Source: Bog-473 sp963726005
Lineage (GTDB): Bacteria > Actinomycetota > Acidimicrobiia > Acidimicrobiales > RAAP-2
Direction: 5' to 3'
Assembly: GCA_963726005.1 (NCBI GenBank)
Contig: CAVSAT010000012.1
Location: 62,001 to 126,000 of the forward strand
DNA length: 64,000 nucleotides
Numbering within the stretch: position 1 is the first letter of the stretch; the number at the start of each line of letters is the position of its first letter. The notes below the pieces were generated by a model. It saw only the letters and a program-made list of their open reading frames with translations. It was not told the origin of the DNA and did not search any database. This document shows, piece after piece, positions 32,449-40,629 of the stretch. Position numbers and translations under genes: made by a program.

Positions 32449-33733
32449 TGCTCACCTCCTTGGCCAGCTCGCGGTAGGCCACGGCACCCCGCGAGGCTGG
32501 ATCGAACGTCGTGATGGGCTGCCCGAACGAGGGCGCCTCCGAGAGCCGGACCGTACGGGGGATCACGACCCGGCAGACGCGCTCGGAGAAGTGCGCCCGG
32601 ACCTCGTTGGCCACGTCGACCGAGAGGCGGGTGCGGGCGTCGTACATGGTCAGCACGATCGTCGTGACCTCGAGCGACTCGTTCAGATTGGTCGAGACCA
32701 GGTTCACGTTGCGCAGGAGTTGGCTGAGGCCCTCCAGCGCGTAGTACTCACATTGGATCGGGACGAGCACCTCGTCGGCCGCGGCCAGACCGTTGACCGT
32801 GATCAGGCCGAGGGAGGGTGGGCAGTCGATCAGGACGAAGTCGAAGTCGTCCACGATGGTGTCGACGGCCCGCTTGAGCTTCAACTCGCGGCTGAAGGCC
32901 GGGACCAGCTCGATCTCGACGCCGGCCAGGTCGATGGTGGCCGGGGCGACGAAGAGGTTCTTGACGCTGGTGGGCTCGATGCAGTCCTCGAGGGGCTGGT
33001 CCCGCATGATGACGTCGTACATGGAGAGCTCGAAGTTCCGGGCGTCCACGCCGAGACCCGTCGTGGCGTTGCCCTGGGGATCGAGGTCGACCACAAGGAC
33101 GCGGTAGCCCTGCTCGGCGAGCGCCGCCCCCAGGTTCACGGTCGTCGTGGTCTTGCCGACGCCCCCCTTCTGGTTCGCGATGGCGATGACCCGGGGCAGC
33201 TCGTGGGTGGTCGGCTTGGCACCGTTGAGAAGTTCGGTCGCGTCGTCCCGGATCGTCGGCGACCGCGTGGCCGTGTGCGCTGCGACCTCGGGTTCGACGG
33301 TCCGGGGTTCGTCCAGGGCTGCTTCCGGTCCCGGCGCCACGGCGGTCGCCGTTTCGGTGGCAGGCGACGGGACGGGCGGCGGCGGAGCGGCGACCGAGGC
33401 CGGCGGAGCGGCCGTTTCGGTCGGCGGAGCGGCCGTGGTCGGGTCGGGGGAGGGCGGGGGAGTGTCGGCCACTACCGGCTCTCGAGCGTGCCGGGGAGTG
33501 TCCACGAGGGGCGCCTCGGCCGCGAGCGGTGCCACGACCGGGATCTCGTCGGTGGTGGGCTCGCTCGGGATGTGGGGTGGGCTGTCGGCCTCCACGGGCT
33601 GAGGCGGAGGCTCGACGATCAGGCTCTTGACCGGGTCCGTGGACGTTGGTCCCTGCTGCTCCGACGTGTCCTGATCGAACGGACTGAACTTCGGGGGCTT
33701 CGGGGCTTCCCTGTCCTTGCGCCGGATGCGCAT
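32423..33733 (-). CDS. parA: Chromosome partitioning ATPase ParA with long Pro-rich N terminus
   Basis: Product of about 436 residues. The deviant Walker A ANQKGGVGKTTTTVNLG starts near residue 187. VLVVDLDPQGNATTGLG, VLIDCPPSLG and the DNA-binding C-terminal region follow. Residues 1-180 are Pro/Ala/Thr/Glu-rich and appear disordered; most chromosomal ParA proteins have only a short extension. ATG 33733 is the last start that keeps the parS sites outside the coding region. It has no strong ribosome site, so the start is uncertain. In an operon with parB. ParA moves ParB-parS complexes by ATP-driven DNA binding. Confidence 0.92.
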   Translation of the reverse strand: MRIRRKDREAPKPPKFSPFDQDTSEQQGPTSTDPVKSLIVEPPPQPVEADSPPHIPSEPTTDEIPVVAPLAAEAPLVDTPRHAREPVVADTPPPSPDPTTAAPPTETAAPPASVAAPPPPVPSPATETATAVAPGPEAALDEPRTVEPEVAAHTATRSPTIRDDATELLNGAKPTTHELPRVIAIANQKGGVGKTTTTVNLGAALAEQGYRVLVVDLDPQGNATTGLGVDARNFELSMYDVIMRDQPLEDCIEPTSVKNLFVAPATIDLAGVEIELVPAFSRELKLKRAVDTIVDDFDFVLIDCPPSLGLITVNGLAAADEVLVPIQCEYYALEGLSQLLRNVNLVSTNLNESLEVTTIVLTMYDARTRLSVDVANEVRAHFSERVCRVVIPRTVRLSEAPSFGQPITTFDPASRGAVAYRELAKEVSNGAPQRTR

Positions 33734-33808
33734 CAAGCGGGAACTCGGAGTAGCCGCGGCACGGCGCCTATCCTGGCGCGCCGGCGCCCCGAGGTCAAGG
33801 GTTGAGCT

Positions 33809-33824
33809 TGTTTCACGTGGAACC
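33809..33824. promoter_or_regulatory. parS: parS site 1
   Basis: tgtttcacgtggaacc contains the parS core GTTTCACGTGGAAC. It lies 76 bp upstream of the parA start, in the parA-rsmG gap. ParB binds such sites. Confidence 0.93.
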
Positions 33825-33871
33825 AATAATTGGTTGTTTCTTGCAAATTGGTCTTTTCTTGTCGCCGCCGA

Positions 33872-33887
33872 TGTTTCACGTGGAACA
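33872..33887. promoter_or_regulatory. parS: parS site 2
   Basis: tgtttcacgtggaaca matches the parS consensus end to end, in the same orientation as site 1 and 63 bp from it. The region between the sites is AT-rich. Confidence 0.95.
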
Positions 33888-33949
33888 GGTCCCGCCACGG
33901 CAGGGGAGCAGGGTGCGGCGTTCCGCTGAGACCTCGCGGCCCAGACCGC

Positions 33950-34627
33950 TCAGAACAGCGGCCTCTTGGCCGGAACCCCGTTCCGGCGGGGAAAGCGCTC
34001 CGGACAGGGCGTCCTCTGTCGGAGGGTGCGGTACTCGAAGCCCTCGTGCACCAGTTCGACGGCCTCCAGACCGAGGAGCCGCAGGGGCTCGGCCGGCCAC
34101 CGGGAGCCCTCGTCGCTCTCGTCGGTGCCCGCGGCGGAGGATGGCGGTTCGGAGACGACCAGCCACCCGTTTACCCGGAGGAGCGGCGACCCGCACTCGG
34201 CAACCACGGCGGGACGACCGAAGGAGCGTGCCAGCACGCCGTCGAAAGCGCCCCGAAGGCCCTCCTGGTGACCGCAGACCTCCGCCCGCTCCTGGAGGAC
34301 CGTCACCCTGCTCGAGAGCGCCAGACGGTCCACCGCTCGGCGCAGGAAGGCCGTGCGGCGGCGGTTGGCGTCGAGGAGGACCAGATGCGCGTCGGGCCAG
34401 TGCTCGGCCACGACGAGGCCCGGAAGCCCCCCTCCCGAGCCCAGGTCGAGCAGGCGGGGCGAGACGGGACCGGCAGCGGCCAGACGACGGGCGACCGTGA
34501 CAAAGCCGTGGGCGTGCCGGAGTTGTGGCTCAAGGGGGCCCGGACCGAGGAACCCGGCCTCACGGGCCTCGGCGAGGATGTCGTACAGCGGGGTGGGGGA
34601 GTGACCTCCCTCGTCGGCGCCGGGCAC
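33950..34627 (-). CDS. rsmG: 16S rRNA (guanine-527-N7)-methyltransferase RsmG
   Basis: Product of 225 residues. The SAM-binding motif LLDLGSGGGLPGLVVAEHWP, then HLVLLDANRRRTAFLRRAV and LARSFGRPAVVAE, is typical of RsmG/GidB. It methylates 16S rRNA; loss gives low-level streptomycin resistance in mycobacteria. Part of the rpmH-to-parB gene string, ten bases after jag. Confidence 0.94.
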   Translation of the reverse strand: MPGADEGGHSPTPLYDILAEAREAGFLGPGPLEPQLRHAHGFVTVARRLAAAGPVSPRLLDLGSGGGLPGLVVAEHWPDAHLVLLDANRRRTAFLRRAVDRLALSSRVTVLQERAEVCGHQEGLRGAFDGVLARSFGRPAVVAECGSPLLRVNGWLVVSEPPSSAAGTDESDEGSRWPAEPLRLLGLEAVELVHEGFEYRTLRQRTPCPERFPRRNGVPAKRPLF

Positions 34628-34637
34628 CGACGAGGCG

Positions 34638-35660
34638 TCAGCCTGCGGGCGCGATGACGATGTGGCGGTTGGGGTCTTCGCCCTCGGAGCGGGTCACGAC
34701 CCCCGGCAACTCGTTGACCGCGTCGTGCACCGTCTTGCGGTCCGCCGGGCTCATCGTCTCCAGCGCCTTCTCCTGACCTGAGGCCAGGACCTCTTCGGCA
34801 ATCTGTACGCTGAACCGCGTGAGCGCGGCCGCACGCCGCTCCCGGTAGCCCGCCACGTCCACCAGAATGCGATCCGTGCGAGAGGGGCACTGGCGCTGGA
34901 CCACGGCCCGCGTCAGGTCCTGCACGGCACTGAGCGTAGAGCCCCGGGGCCCCACGAGCATGCCGAGGTCGTCGCCGGTGGCCGCAATCTCGACGGTGTC
35001 CTCGTCCAGGAGGCGGCACTCCACCGTCCCGTCCATGCCGAACTCTCCCAGGAGGCCGACCAGGAACGACCGGCCTGCCTCACCCTGCTCTTCGAGCGTC
35101 ATTCCCTCGGCCATGTCCACTGTCTCCTTCGGTTCCGAGCTCCGCTGTGGAGCCCTTTCGGCGGACGGCCTTGCCGAGGAGCCGTTCCTCGAGCCTTCCC
35201 GCGACTCCACGCCGGCGGACGCCGACTTGCTGCGATTGCGCCGGCGGCGAGCCGAACGGCTGGTCCCCGTCCCGGTCCTTGGCCCGTCCCCCGACCCGGA
35301 CCCGGACCCGGACCCGGAGGTCCGCGTACCGGAGCCGTTGGACTCCTCCACGTCCTCCCGCGGGGACCTCGCCGGATTCTCCCGCCCGGAGCTCTCCTCC
35401 GAGCTTGCACGTTGGCCGCCCTGTTGGCGCCCTCCCTGGCTCGTCTTGGCCCCGCGGCGGGCTCGCTCACGTCGAGGACGGGCACCGACTGGACGGACCC
35501 GTGCCCGAACCCGTGCCTCGACCCGCATGCGGCCGAAGAGCCCGGTCTTGGGCTCGCTCACCAGGATCACCTCGGCATCGCCGACGGCCACTCCCAGTTG
35601 GTCCAGGGCGCGCTCGGTTGCCTCCTCGACGGTCTTCCCCGCCACCTCTACCCACTCCAC
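34638..35660 (-). CDS. jag: Jag/KhpB RNA-binding protein
   Basis: Product of 340 residues with three domains. Jag_N is residues 1-50 (WVEVAGKTVEEATERALDQL). The KH domain is near 225-270 (DLGMLVGPRGSTLSAVQDL). The R3H domain is at the end (LETMSPADRKTVHDAVNELP). Between them is a 120-residue Ser/Gly/Arg-rich linker with a GS-repeat. Jag/KhpB binds RNA and with KhpA affects envelope and division genes. Three bases separate it from the yidC stop, so it belongs to the same transcript. Confidence 0.94.
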   Translation of the reverse strand: MEWVEVAGKTVEEATERALDQLGVAVGDAEVILVSEPKTGLFGRMRVEARVRARVRPVGARPRRERARRGAKTSQGGRQQGGQRASSEESSGRENPARSPREDVEESNGSGTRTSGSGSGSGSGDGPRTGTGTSRSARRRRNRSKSASAGVESREGSRNGSSARPSAERAPQRSSEPKETVDMAEGMTLEEQGEAGRSFLVGLLGEFGMDGTVECRLLDEDTVEIAATGDDLGMLVGPRGSTLSAVQDLTRAVVQRQCPSRTDRILVDVAGYRERRAAALTRFSVQIAEEVLASGQEKALETMSPADRKTVHDAVNELPGVVTRSEGEDPNRHIVIAPAG

Positions 35661-35663
35661 CCG

Positions 35664-36794
35664 CTATCGAGCCTTTCTCGTCCGTTTCGAACGAGACCGC
35701 GGATGTGCCTTCGGCGCCGGAGTCTCGTCCTCGCTCGCGGCCTTCCCGTTCGTCGGCCGCCTTCCCGTCGCCGGCTTCCTGCCGTTGGCGTTGCCCTGGC
35801 CGTTCGCCCCCGAGCCGGACTTGGCCGGGGGTGGGGTCTTCTTGGCCGCCGCGGTGCCGTCGGTGGCGGTCGATTTCTTGACCACCTTGGGCGGCGGCGG
35901 TTTCTCCTTCTCTTTTTCCTTTTCCTTCGGGGCCGCCGAGCCGATCTCGCGCTCCGCCGCCACGGGACTGACCATCCCGCTTCGGAACATCACTTCCTGC
36001 GTCCCGATCCGCATGGCCGACGAAACCACCATATAAATGGTTGCTCCCGCGGGGACTTTAAGGTAAATGAACCCGAAGATAATAGGGAAAAACTTCTGCA
36101 TTGTTTGCATCTGAGGATTGGCAGCAGCCGCCTGCGGATTGCGGCTGTTCATCTGCCTCATTTGGTAGTACTGCAAGAACATCGCGGCGGCAATGAGCAC
36201 TAGGTACGGGATCGTCAAAAGCGCCTGGCTTACGCCGTGATGCGAGAGGGGATACGCCGACAAATCCATCCCGAACCACCAATGCATTTGGCCCTTTGAA
36301 AGCACCAATGCTGAGTGCATTTGGGAGTGAGTCGGGATATACCTTGGCGCTCCGACGATGGTCTTATGCCCGTTAATCACCACGGTCGCCGTCGTCGACA
36401 AACCGCGGATCAGCGTGTAGAGAACGATCAGGAAAGGCATCTGCAAAAGGCTGGGCAGGCAGGCCCCGAACGGGCTGGTCCCGTTCTCCTTGTAGAGCTT
36501 CATCATTTCCTGGTTGAGCAGCTCCCGATTCTCCGGGCCCTTGTACTTGGCCTGAAGCTTCTTCATCTCGGGTTGGAGGCGCTGCATGGCCAGCATCGAC
36601 TTGGTGCTCTTTACGGTCACCGGCGTCAGCGCCAGCATGATGATGACGGTGAGACCGGCGATGGCGAAGCCGTAGTTCGGCCAAATGGCGAAGAGCCCGG
36701 CCAGCACCAGGCCGAACAGCTCGAAGAGGGGGTGGAAGATCTCGCCGATGAGCTTGAACAGGGAGTTCTCGGCCAAGAAGGGGTGGATCAGCAC
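35664..36794 (-). CDS. yidC: Membrane protein insertase YidC
   Basis: Product of 376 residues. Membrane helices carry the YidC pattern LLNQEMMKLYKENGTSPFGA (cytoplasmic loop before the helical bundle), then CLPSLLQMPFLIVLYTLIRG and FGFIYLKVPAGATIYMVVSS. It has the short N terminus of Gram-positive YidC. A Lys/Pro-rich cytoplasmic tail of 90 residues is likely ribosome-contacting. Overlaps yidD by seven bases. Bases 36000-36380 have clearly lower GC than the flanks. Confidence 0.95.
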   Translation of the reverse strand: MLIHPFLAENSLFKLIGEIFHPLFELFGLVLAGLFAIWPNYGFAIAGLTVIIMLALTPVTVKSTKSMLAMQRLQPEMKKLQAKYKGPENRELLNQEMMKLYKENGTSPFGACLPSLLQMPFLIVLYTLIRGLSTTATVVINGHKTIVGAPRYIPTHSQMHSALVLSKGQMHWWFGMDLSAYPLSHHGVSQALLTIPYLVLIAAAMFLQYYQMRQMNSRNPQAAAANPQMQTMQKFFPIIFGFIYLKVPAGATIYMVVSSAMRIGTQEVMFRSGMVSPVAAEREIGSAAPKEKEKEKEKPPPPKVVKKSTATDGTAAAKKTPPPAKSGSGANGQGNANGRKPATGRRPTNGKAASEDETPAPKAHPRSRSKRTRKAR

Positions 36795-37060
36795 GGTCGG
36801 CCCGCCTCGTGCGTGTGCACCGGCAGCGGGACCAGGTCAACCCCGCGGGGGCCAAAGGGCCGGCAGCGCACCAGCCGGCGTGCCGTCAGGGCCACGCCCC
36901 GCCAGAACCCGTGGCTCGTGAAAGCCTCCACGGCGTAGTTGGAGCAGCTCGGGTAGAAGCGGCAGGGCGACACCCGCCCCGAGGCGGCCCCTTGATAGGT
37001 GATGAGGAGTGCCACCGCCACCCGCACCGGTCGGCTCGTCGAGCCGGTCGTGCCGTTCAT
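36788..37060 (-). CDS. yidD: Membrane protein insertion efficiency factor YidD
   Basis: Product of 90 residues. The family signature CRFYPSCSNYAVEAFTSHGF and RLVRCRPFGPRGVDLVP is complete. YidD helps YidC-dependent insertion. ATG lies inside the rnpA stop (ATGA). Confidence 0.96.
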   Translation of the reverse strand: MNGTTGSTSRPVRVAVALLITYQGAASGRVSPCRFYPSCSNYAVEAFTSHGFWRGVALTARRLVRCRPFGPRGVDLVPLPVHTHEAGRPC

Positions 37061-37415
37061 GCCTTCACCGCCGCTCGCCCGGCTCGCTCCAGCGCGGCCG
37101 CCACATCCGCCCGGAGCTCGGACGCGACCAGCTCGGCCGCGCCCGGCTCGAAGCGCACCAGGTAGGACCCCCGCGCCAAGCGGTGGGCCTCCGAACGGAC
37201 CACCCGCGGGCTCGGCGCCGGAGGGTGTTGCGCACGACGGCGTTGCCACAGCGTCGGCCAATTGCGAACCCCACCTGGGGAAATACCCCGACGACGCCCT
37301 CCTCCGCTGGAACGAAGAGCGCCTTGACCGGGCCGCACGCCCCCCGGGCCCGGGAGCGCTGCAGCTCAACGAACGCAGCGCGACTGGTGATCCGTCCGAC
37401 CGTTCGAGCAGGCAC
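37057..37415 (-). CDS. rnpA: Ribonuclease P protein component (one frameshift)
   Basis: Restored length is about 119 residues. The first part reads VPARTVGRITSRAAFVELQR to VGFAIGRRCGNAVVRNTLRRRAR, which includes the RNR-like signature of RnpA. The rest (VVRSEAHRLARGSYLVRFEP) is in another frame. One C is missing near 37207. Since RNase P protein is needed for tRNA maturation, an error in the sequence is likelier than a null gene. GTG start at 37415, nine bases after the rpmH stop. Confidence 0.88.
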
Positions 37416-37423
37416 ACGAGCCC

Positions 37424-37558
37424 TCAGACGGTGAGACGGTGGCGCCCCTTGAGCCGCCGTGACTTCACGATGGCCCGCCCCGCCCTCGTGGACATCCGCT
37501 TGCGGAACCCGTGCGTACGGGCCCGCTTCCGTGTGTTGGGTTGGTAAGTGCGCTTCAC
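37424..37558 (-). CDS. rpmH: 50S ribosomal protein bL34
   Basis: Product of 44 residues: KRTYQPNTRKRARTHGFRKR at the start and RRLKGRHRLTV at the end, the invariant bL34 pattern. GTG start at 37558. First gene of the long minus-strand operon running to parB and facing away from dnaA, the usual arrangement around bacterial origins. Confidence 0.97.
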   Translation of the reverse strand: MKRTYQPNTRKRARTHGFRKRMSTRAGRAIVKSRRLKGRHRLTV

Positions 37559-37802
37559 TCAATTCAGCCTTTCGCGACGCCCGAGTGGCAGCCGGAGCCG
37601 GTGTGTCGCAGGGTTCATGCCTTGGCATTCGAGTCGAGCCCGGTCTGCGGCGGCGAGTCCTCCCATGTTAGGCGCGATTTGCGGATCGGCTCTAGTCGCG
37701 CCGGTCGGCACGGTGTACGTTCAACCAATTACCCGTACCGAGGATCGTTCCGAACATGGTGGCTGGACGACGAGGGGGGAGAAGGGAAGTTCGGCTATCG
37801 CA
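37559..37802. promoter_or_regulatory. rpmH-dnaA divergent intergenic region
   Basis: 244 bases that must hold promoters for rpmH (-) and dnaA (+). No sequence close to a DnaA box was seen, so the origin is more likely on the other side of dnaA. Confidence 0.6.
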
Positions 37803-39194
37803 GTGACACAGGCAGGAGATCTCTGGACAAAGTGCACCGGGTCCTTGCGCGACCAGGTATCGGAGAGCACGTGGCAGCTGTGGTTGTCGGGCATCGAGCC
37901 GGTGGCCTACACCGACGGCGTGTTCGTTCTGTCGGTCCCCAACGGCCTCATCCGCGAGCGGGTGGAGTCGCGCTACCTCCCCATGATTGAGGACACCCTG
38001 GCCAACGAGGCCGGGGTGCCGGTCCGGGGACGCCTCGAGGTGCAGGAACTCGAGCCGGCCCCGGCGGAGACCACGCCCGGCCAGACCCCTGGCCCGCCCC
38101 CCGGGGGGCTCCGGGAGGCGCCCGAACCGGCACAGCCGGTCCGGCTCGGGCGCGAGTCCCCCGCGGTCCAGCTCGATTCCAAATTCACCTTCGAGACGTT
38201 CGTCGCCGCCTCCTCCAACCGACTGGCCCACGCGGCCGCCCAGGCCGTCGCCGAGACGCCCGGTCGGTCCTACAACCCCTTGTTCATCTACGGCGACTCC
38301 GGCCTGGGCAAGACCCACCTCCTCCACGCCATCGGCAACTACGTCACCGAGAACTACCCCCGGCGCAAGGTCCTCTACGTCACGACCGAGACGTTCATGA
38401 ACGACTTCGTCGACTCCCTGCGGACCTCGACGACCCTGGCCTTCAAGCGGCGCTACCGCGACTGCGACGTCCTGCTCATCGACGACGTCCAGTTCATGGA
38501 GCGCAAAGAGGGGCTTCAAGAGGAGTTCTTCCACACCTACAACGACCTCAAGGGCGCCTCGAAACAGATCGTCTTGACGTCGGACCGGCCCCCCAAGTCG
38601 ATCGAGACCCTCGAGGACCGTCTACGTAGCCGGTTCCTCTCCGGGCTCATCACCGAGATCGACCCTCCGGACCTCGAGACCCGGCTGGCCATCCTGCGTT
38701 CCAAGTCGCTCAGCGAACACCAGGAGGTCCCCGACGACGTCTTGGAATTCATCGCCTCCCACGTGAAGGACAACATCCGGGAGCTCGAAGGCGCCCTCAC
38801 CCGCATCTGCGCCTTCGCAAAGCTCAACAACCAACCCATTTCGCTCGCTCAGGCCGAACAGGTCCTCTCCGACCTGGTCCTGGCCGGAGAGCCACGTCGG
38901 ATTTCGCCACAGATAATCCTCGACGCCACCGCCGCCAGCTACGGCTTCTCGGTGGAGGCGATCTGTGGGCCGAGCCGTACCCGGCCGCTGGTCACGGCAC
39001 GCCAAGTCGCCATGTACCTGACCAGGGAGCTCACGGACTACAGCTATCCGGCCATCGGCCGGGTCTTCGGCAAGCGCGACCACACGACCGTGATCCACGC
39101 GGTGGACAAGATCGCCGGGCAGATGCAGGAGCGACGCCAGATCTATGAGCAGGTCACCGAGCTGATCCTGAAGATCCGTGCGGGCTCGGCCTGA
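37803..39194 (+). CDS. dnaA: Chromosomal replication initiator DnaA
   Basis: Product of 463 residues. Domain I is TQAGDLWTKCTGSLRDQVSE. The AAA+ domain has YGDSGLGKTHLLHAIGNYV (Walker A) and DVLLIDDVQFMERKEG (Walker B). Domain IV ends with the DnaA signature FGKRDHTTVIHAVDKI. A Pro-rich linker of about 60 residues separates domains I and III. GTG at 37803 is the only start giving a normal domain I, though its ribosome site (AGGGAAG) is 12 bases away. Confidence 0.97.
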   Translation: MTQAGDLWTKCTGSLRDQVSESTWQLWLSGIEPVAYTDGVFVLSVPNGLIRERVESRYLPMIEDTLANEAGVPVRGRLEVQELEPAPAETTPGQTPGPPPGGLREAPEPAQPVRLGRESPAVQLDSKFTFETFVAASSNRLAHAAAQAVAETPGRSYNPLFIYGDSGLGKTHLLHAIGNYVTENYPRRKVLYVTTETFMNDFVDSLRTSTTLAFKRRYRDCDVLLIDDVQFMERKEGLQEEFFHTYNDLKGASKQIVLTSDRPPKSIETLEDRLRSRFLSGLITEIDPPDLETRLAILRSKSLSEHQEVPDDVLEFIASHVKDNIRELEGALTRICAFAKLNNQPISLAQAEQVLSDLVLAGEPRRISPQIILDATAASYGFSVEAICGPSRTRPLVTARQVAMYLTRELTDYSYPAIGRVFGKRDHTTVIHAVDKIAGQMQERRQIYEQVTELILKIRAGSA

Positions 39195-39494
39195 CACTTC
39201 CATCCGCCGGCTCGCGGTCCGCCAACTTGTGGTTTGCAAGGGGCAAAGGCTGTGGACCGGGCGGGTCCGGTCTGGGGACGGGCGACGGCATTGTCCCCAG
39301 ACCCGCACCTCGACCCGAGCGCGTCGCCACGCTGCCACTTGTGGCCCACAGCGCCATGGGGACATCGCCTGCCCGGTCCAGCAGGGCGGGGACCATGTCA
39401 TCCACAATCCACACCCCTTACTACCTTTACTAAGCATGCATACCCTTTCCCTCGCGACAAAGGGCTGGGGAACCTCCCGAAAGGACTGGCGTCG
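39195..39494. other. dnaA-dnaN spacer, candidate oriC
   Basis: 300 bases, the usual oriC position in Actinobacteria. Near-consensus DnaA boxes are TCATCCACA (39398-39406) and TTGTCCCCA (39291-39299). Weaker ones are CAATCCACA (39405-39413) and the complement of TGTGGACCG (39251). An AT-rich stretch with ttactacctttactaagcat follows at 39418-39437 and could unwind first. No box is a perfect match. Confidence 0.65.
39269..39303. repeat. Strong hairpin in the oriC candidate
   Basis: GGTCTGGGGAC and GTCCCCAGACC are perfect 11-bp arms around a 13-base loop. The right arm overlaps a DnaA-box-like TTGTCCCCA. There is no T-run, so a classic terminator for dnaA is unlikely. Confidence 0.7.
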
Positions 39495-40613
39495 GTGAAG
39501 TTCAGATCCGAGCGCGATGCACTGGTCGAGATGCTGGCAACCGCCAGCCGCGCCGTCGGGGGCCGCGGCGGGTCCTCACCCGTCCTCTTGGGACTGTTGC
39601 TGAGCTGTACGGGAAATTCGCTCTGCGTGACCGGTACCGATCTCGACCTGACGATTCAGGTCACCGACGAAGTCATCGGGATCGACGACGGAAGTTGTGT
39701 GATTCCGGCGCGCCTGTCGACCGACATCGTGCGCCGCCTGGAGCCCGGCGCGGTCACCTTCGCCGACGACGGTGATTCCATCACGATCACCGCAGCCCGG
39801 TCCACGTTCAAACTGCACACCTACCCGGTGGTCGAGTTCCCGCCTGTTGGCAAGACGACCGAGCCCACAACCCAGCTTTCCGAGGTCGCGTTCGGGGAAG
39901 CGGTCCGCCAGGTGGTGCGAGCGGCATCGCACGACGACGGCCGGCCGCTCTTGACCGGAGTCCTGGTGGCACCGGTGGACGGATCGCTGCGGATGGTGGC
40001 CACGGACTCCTACCGGATGGCGATGCGTGACCTTCCGGGTGCGAACACCATCATTGGTGAGGAGGATCTCCTGGTCCCGGCCCGCGCCCTTTCCGAGCTG
40101 CAGCGCCTGCCGACCGGGACGATCGCGGAGGGATCCGAGACGAACCGGGTCGGGGTGGCCGCGAGCAGCAACGAGATCACCTTCTGGCAGGGCAACGTGC
40201 AGATCAGCACCCGGCTGCTCGAGGGGCGTTACCCGGACTACAAACAACTGATCCCCGACCACTATCCGAACCGCCTCCACCTGGGCAAGGAGAGCTTCCT
40301 GGCCGCGTTGCGCCGGGTCCAGCTCTTGGTCCGGGACAACACCACGCCCGTCAGGTTGTCGATGCGTCAGGGGGGTGTGGACCTCAGCGTGCAGAGTCAG
40401 GACATCGGCGACGCGGCCGAGACGGTCGACGGTGACTACACGGGCGAGGATCTGGTCATCGCGTTCAACCCCTCGTACCTCATCGACGGCGTCGAGGCCG
40501 TGACGGGCGACGAGGTCATCGTGGAGACGGCGGACGCCTCACGAGCCGCAACGGTGCGCGGTGCCGAAGATGACCAGTTCCGCTACCTCCTGATGCCGGT
40601 ACGGGTCTCCTGA
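39495..40613 (+). CDS. dnaN: DNA polymerase III beta subunit (sliding clamp)
   Basis: Product of 372 residues. The N-terminal VKFRSERDALVEMLATASRA and the C-terminal LLMPVRV end match the clamp family. Inner motifs include DGRPLLTGVLV and LLEGRYPDYKQLIPDH. It forms the ring that tethers polymerase to DNA. GTG at 39495 has AAAGGA nine bases upstream. recF follows 16 bases downstream. Confidence 0.97.
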   Translation: MKFRSERDALVEMLATASRAVGGRGGSSPVLLGLLLSCTGNSLCVTGTDLDLTIQVTDEVIGIDDGSCVIPARLSTDIVRRLEPGAVTFADDGDSITITAARSTFKLHTYPVVEFPPVGKTTEPTTQLSEVAFGEAVRQVVRAASHDDGRPLLTGVLVAPVDGSLRMVATDSYRMAMRDLPGANTIIGEEDLLVPARALSELQRLPTGTIAEGSETNRVGVAASSNEITFWQGNVQISTRLLEGRYPDYKQLIPDHYPNRLHLGKESFLAALRRVQLLVRDNTTPVRLSMRQGGVDLSVQSQDIGDAAETVDGDYTGEDLVIAFNPSYLIDGVEAVTGDEVIVETADASRAATVRGAEDDQFRYLLMPVRVS

Positions 40614-40629
40614 GCAGGCTTCGGTCGCG

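Noticed and set aside
39269..39303. Hairpin considered as the dnaA terminator
   Set aside because: No T-run follows and it overlaps DnaA-box-like sequence in the oriC candidate, so it is listed as a repeat instead.
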